A model generated the notes under the pieces. That model was given only the letters and a program-made list of their open reading frames with translations. It was not told the DNA's origin and did not search any database. This document shows positions 23,576-23,587 of a stretch of 23,587 nt of DNA, piece after piece. The DNA is from a virus. How positions within the stretch are numbered: position 1 is the first letter of the stretch; the number at the start of each line of letters is the position of its first letter. Position numbers and translations under genes: made by a program. Location of the stretch: positions 1 to 23,587 of IMG/VR virus record IMGVR_UViG_3300020334_000013; one strand, written 5' to 3'.

Positions 23576-23587
23576 ACACACACGATC

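Overview
The window looks like part of the genome of a T4-like tailed phage of marine cyanobacteria (Synechococcus/Prochlorococcus myovirus type). Reasons: one enormous modular structural ORF with motifs I recognise from large cyanophage virion proteins, three consecutive tail-collar/fibre proteins, then a dense run of very small genes joined by ATGA/TGATG overlaps, several of which resemble conserved cyanophage hypotheticals. Every supported gene is on the + strand. No rRNA, tRNA, CRISPR array, insertion sequence or integrase was seen.

Region 1 (1-16754) is the adsorption/tail module. A 3276-residue ORF, open at the left edge, starts with five ~130-residue modules, then four exact 36-residue repeats, then a long beta-rich body and a conserved C-terminal tip. 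Three proteins follow almost without gaps. Each has a phage tail collar domain near its N-terminus, two HxH metal-binding sites typical of iron-binding trimeric tail fibres, and a C-terminal ending of the type Ile-Lys-aromatic/Ile. The third (1278 residues) is the most elaborate: its collar domain is interrupted by a beta-repeat insert, and it carries a ~440-residue glycine-rich block, a second copy of the insert-type repeat and a reelin-like beta-sandwich. It is the best candidate for the host-recognition adhesin.

Region 2 (16755-18869) begins at a T4-type late-promoter-like CTAAATA. It holds a protein with a tail-assembly-chaperone motif, two unknown small proteins and a possible PD-(D/E)XK nuclease-fold protein, all translationally coupled.

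Region 3 (18870-23587) is an accessory run of about fifteen small genes. It is divided by sigma70-like promoters: three share a TATACT -10 box, and one has TTGACA-17-TAAATT. This suggests host-polymerase (early/middle) transcription. Recognisable members are an exported zinc metallopeptidase (HEGWH) and an AbrB/MazE/SpoVT-type swapped-hairpin protein with a long acidic tail. Most others are unknown or known only as conserved cyanophage hypotheticals.

All functional calls come from reading motifs by eye; no database search was run.
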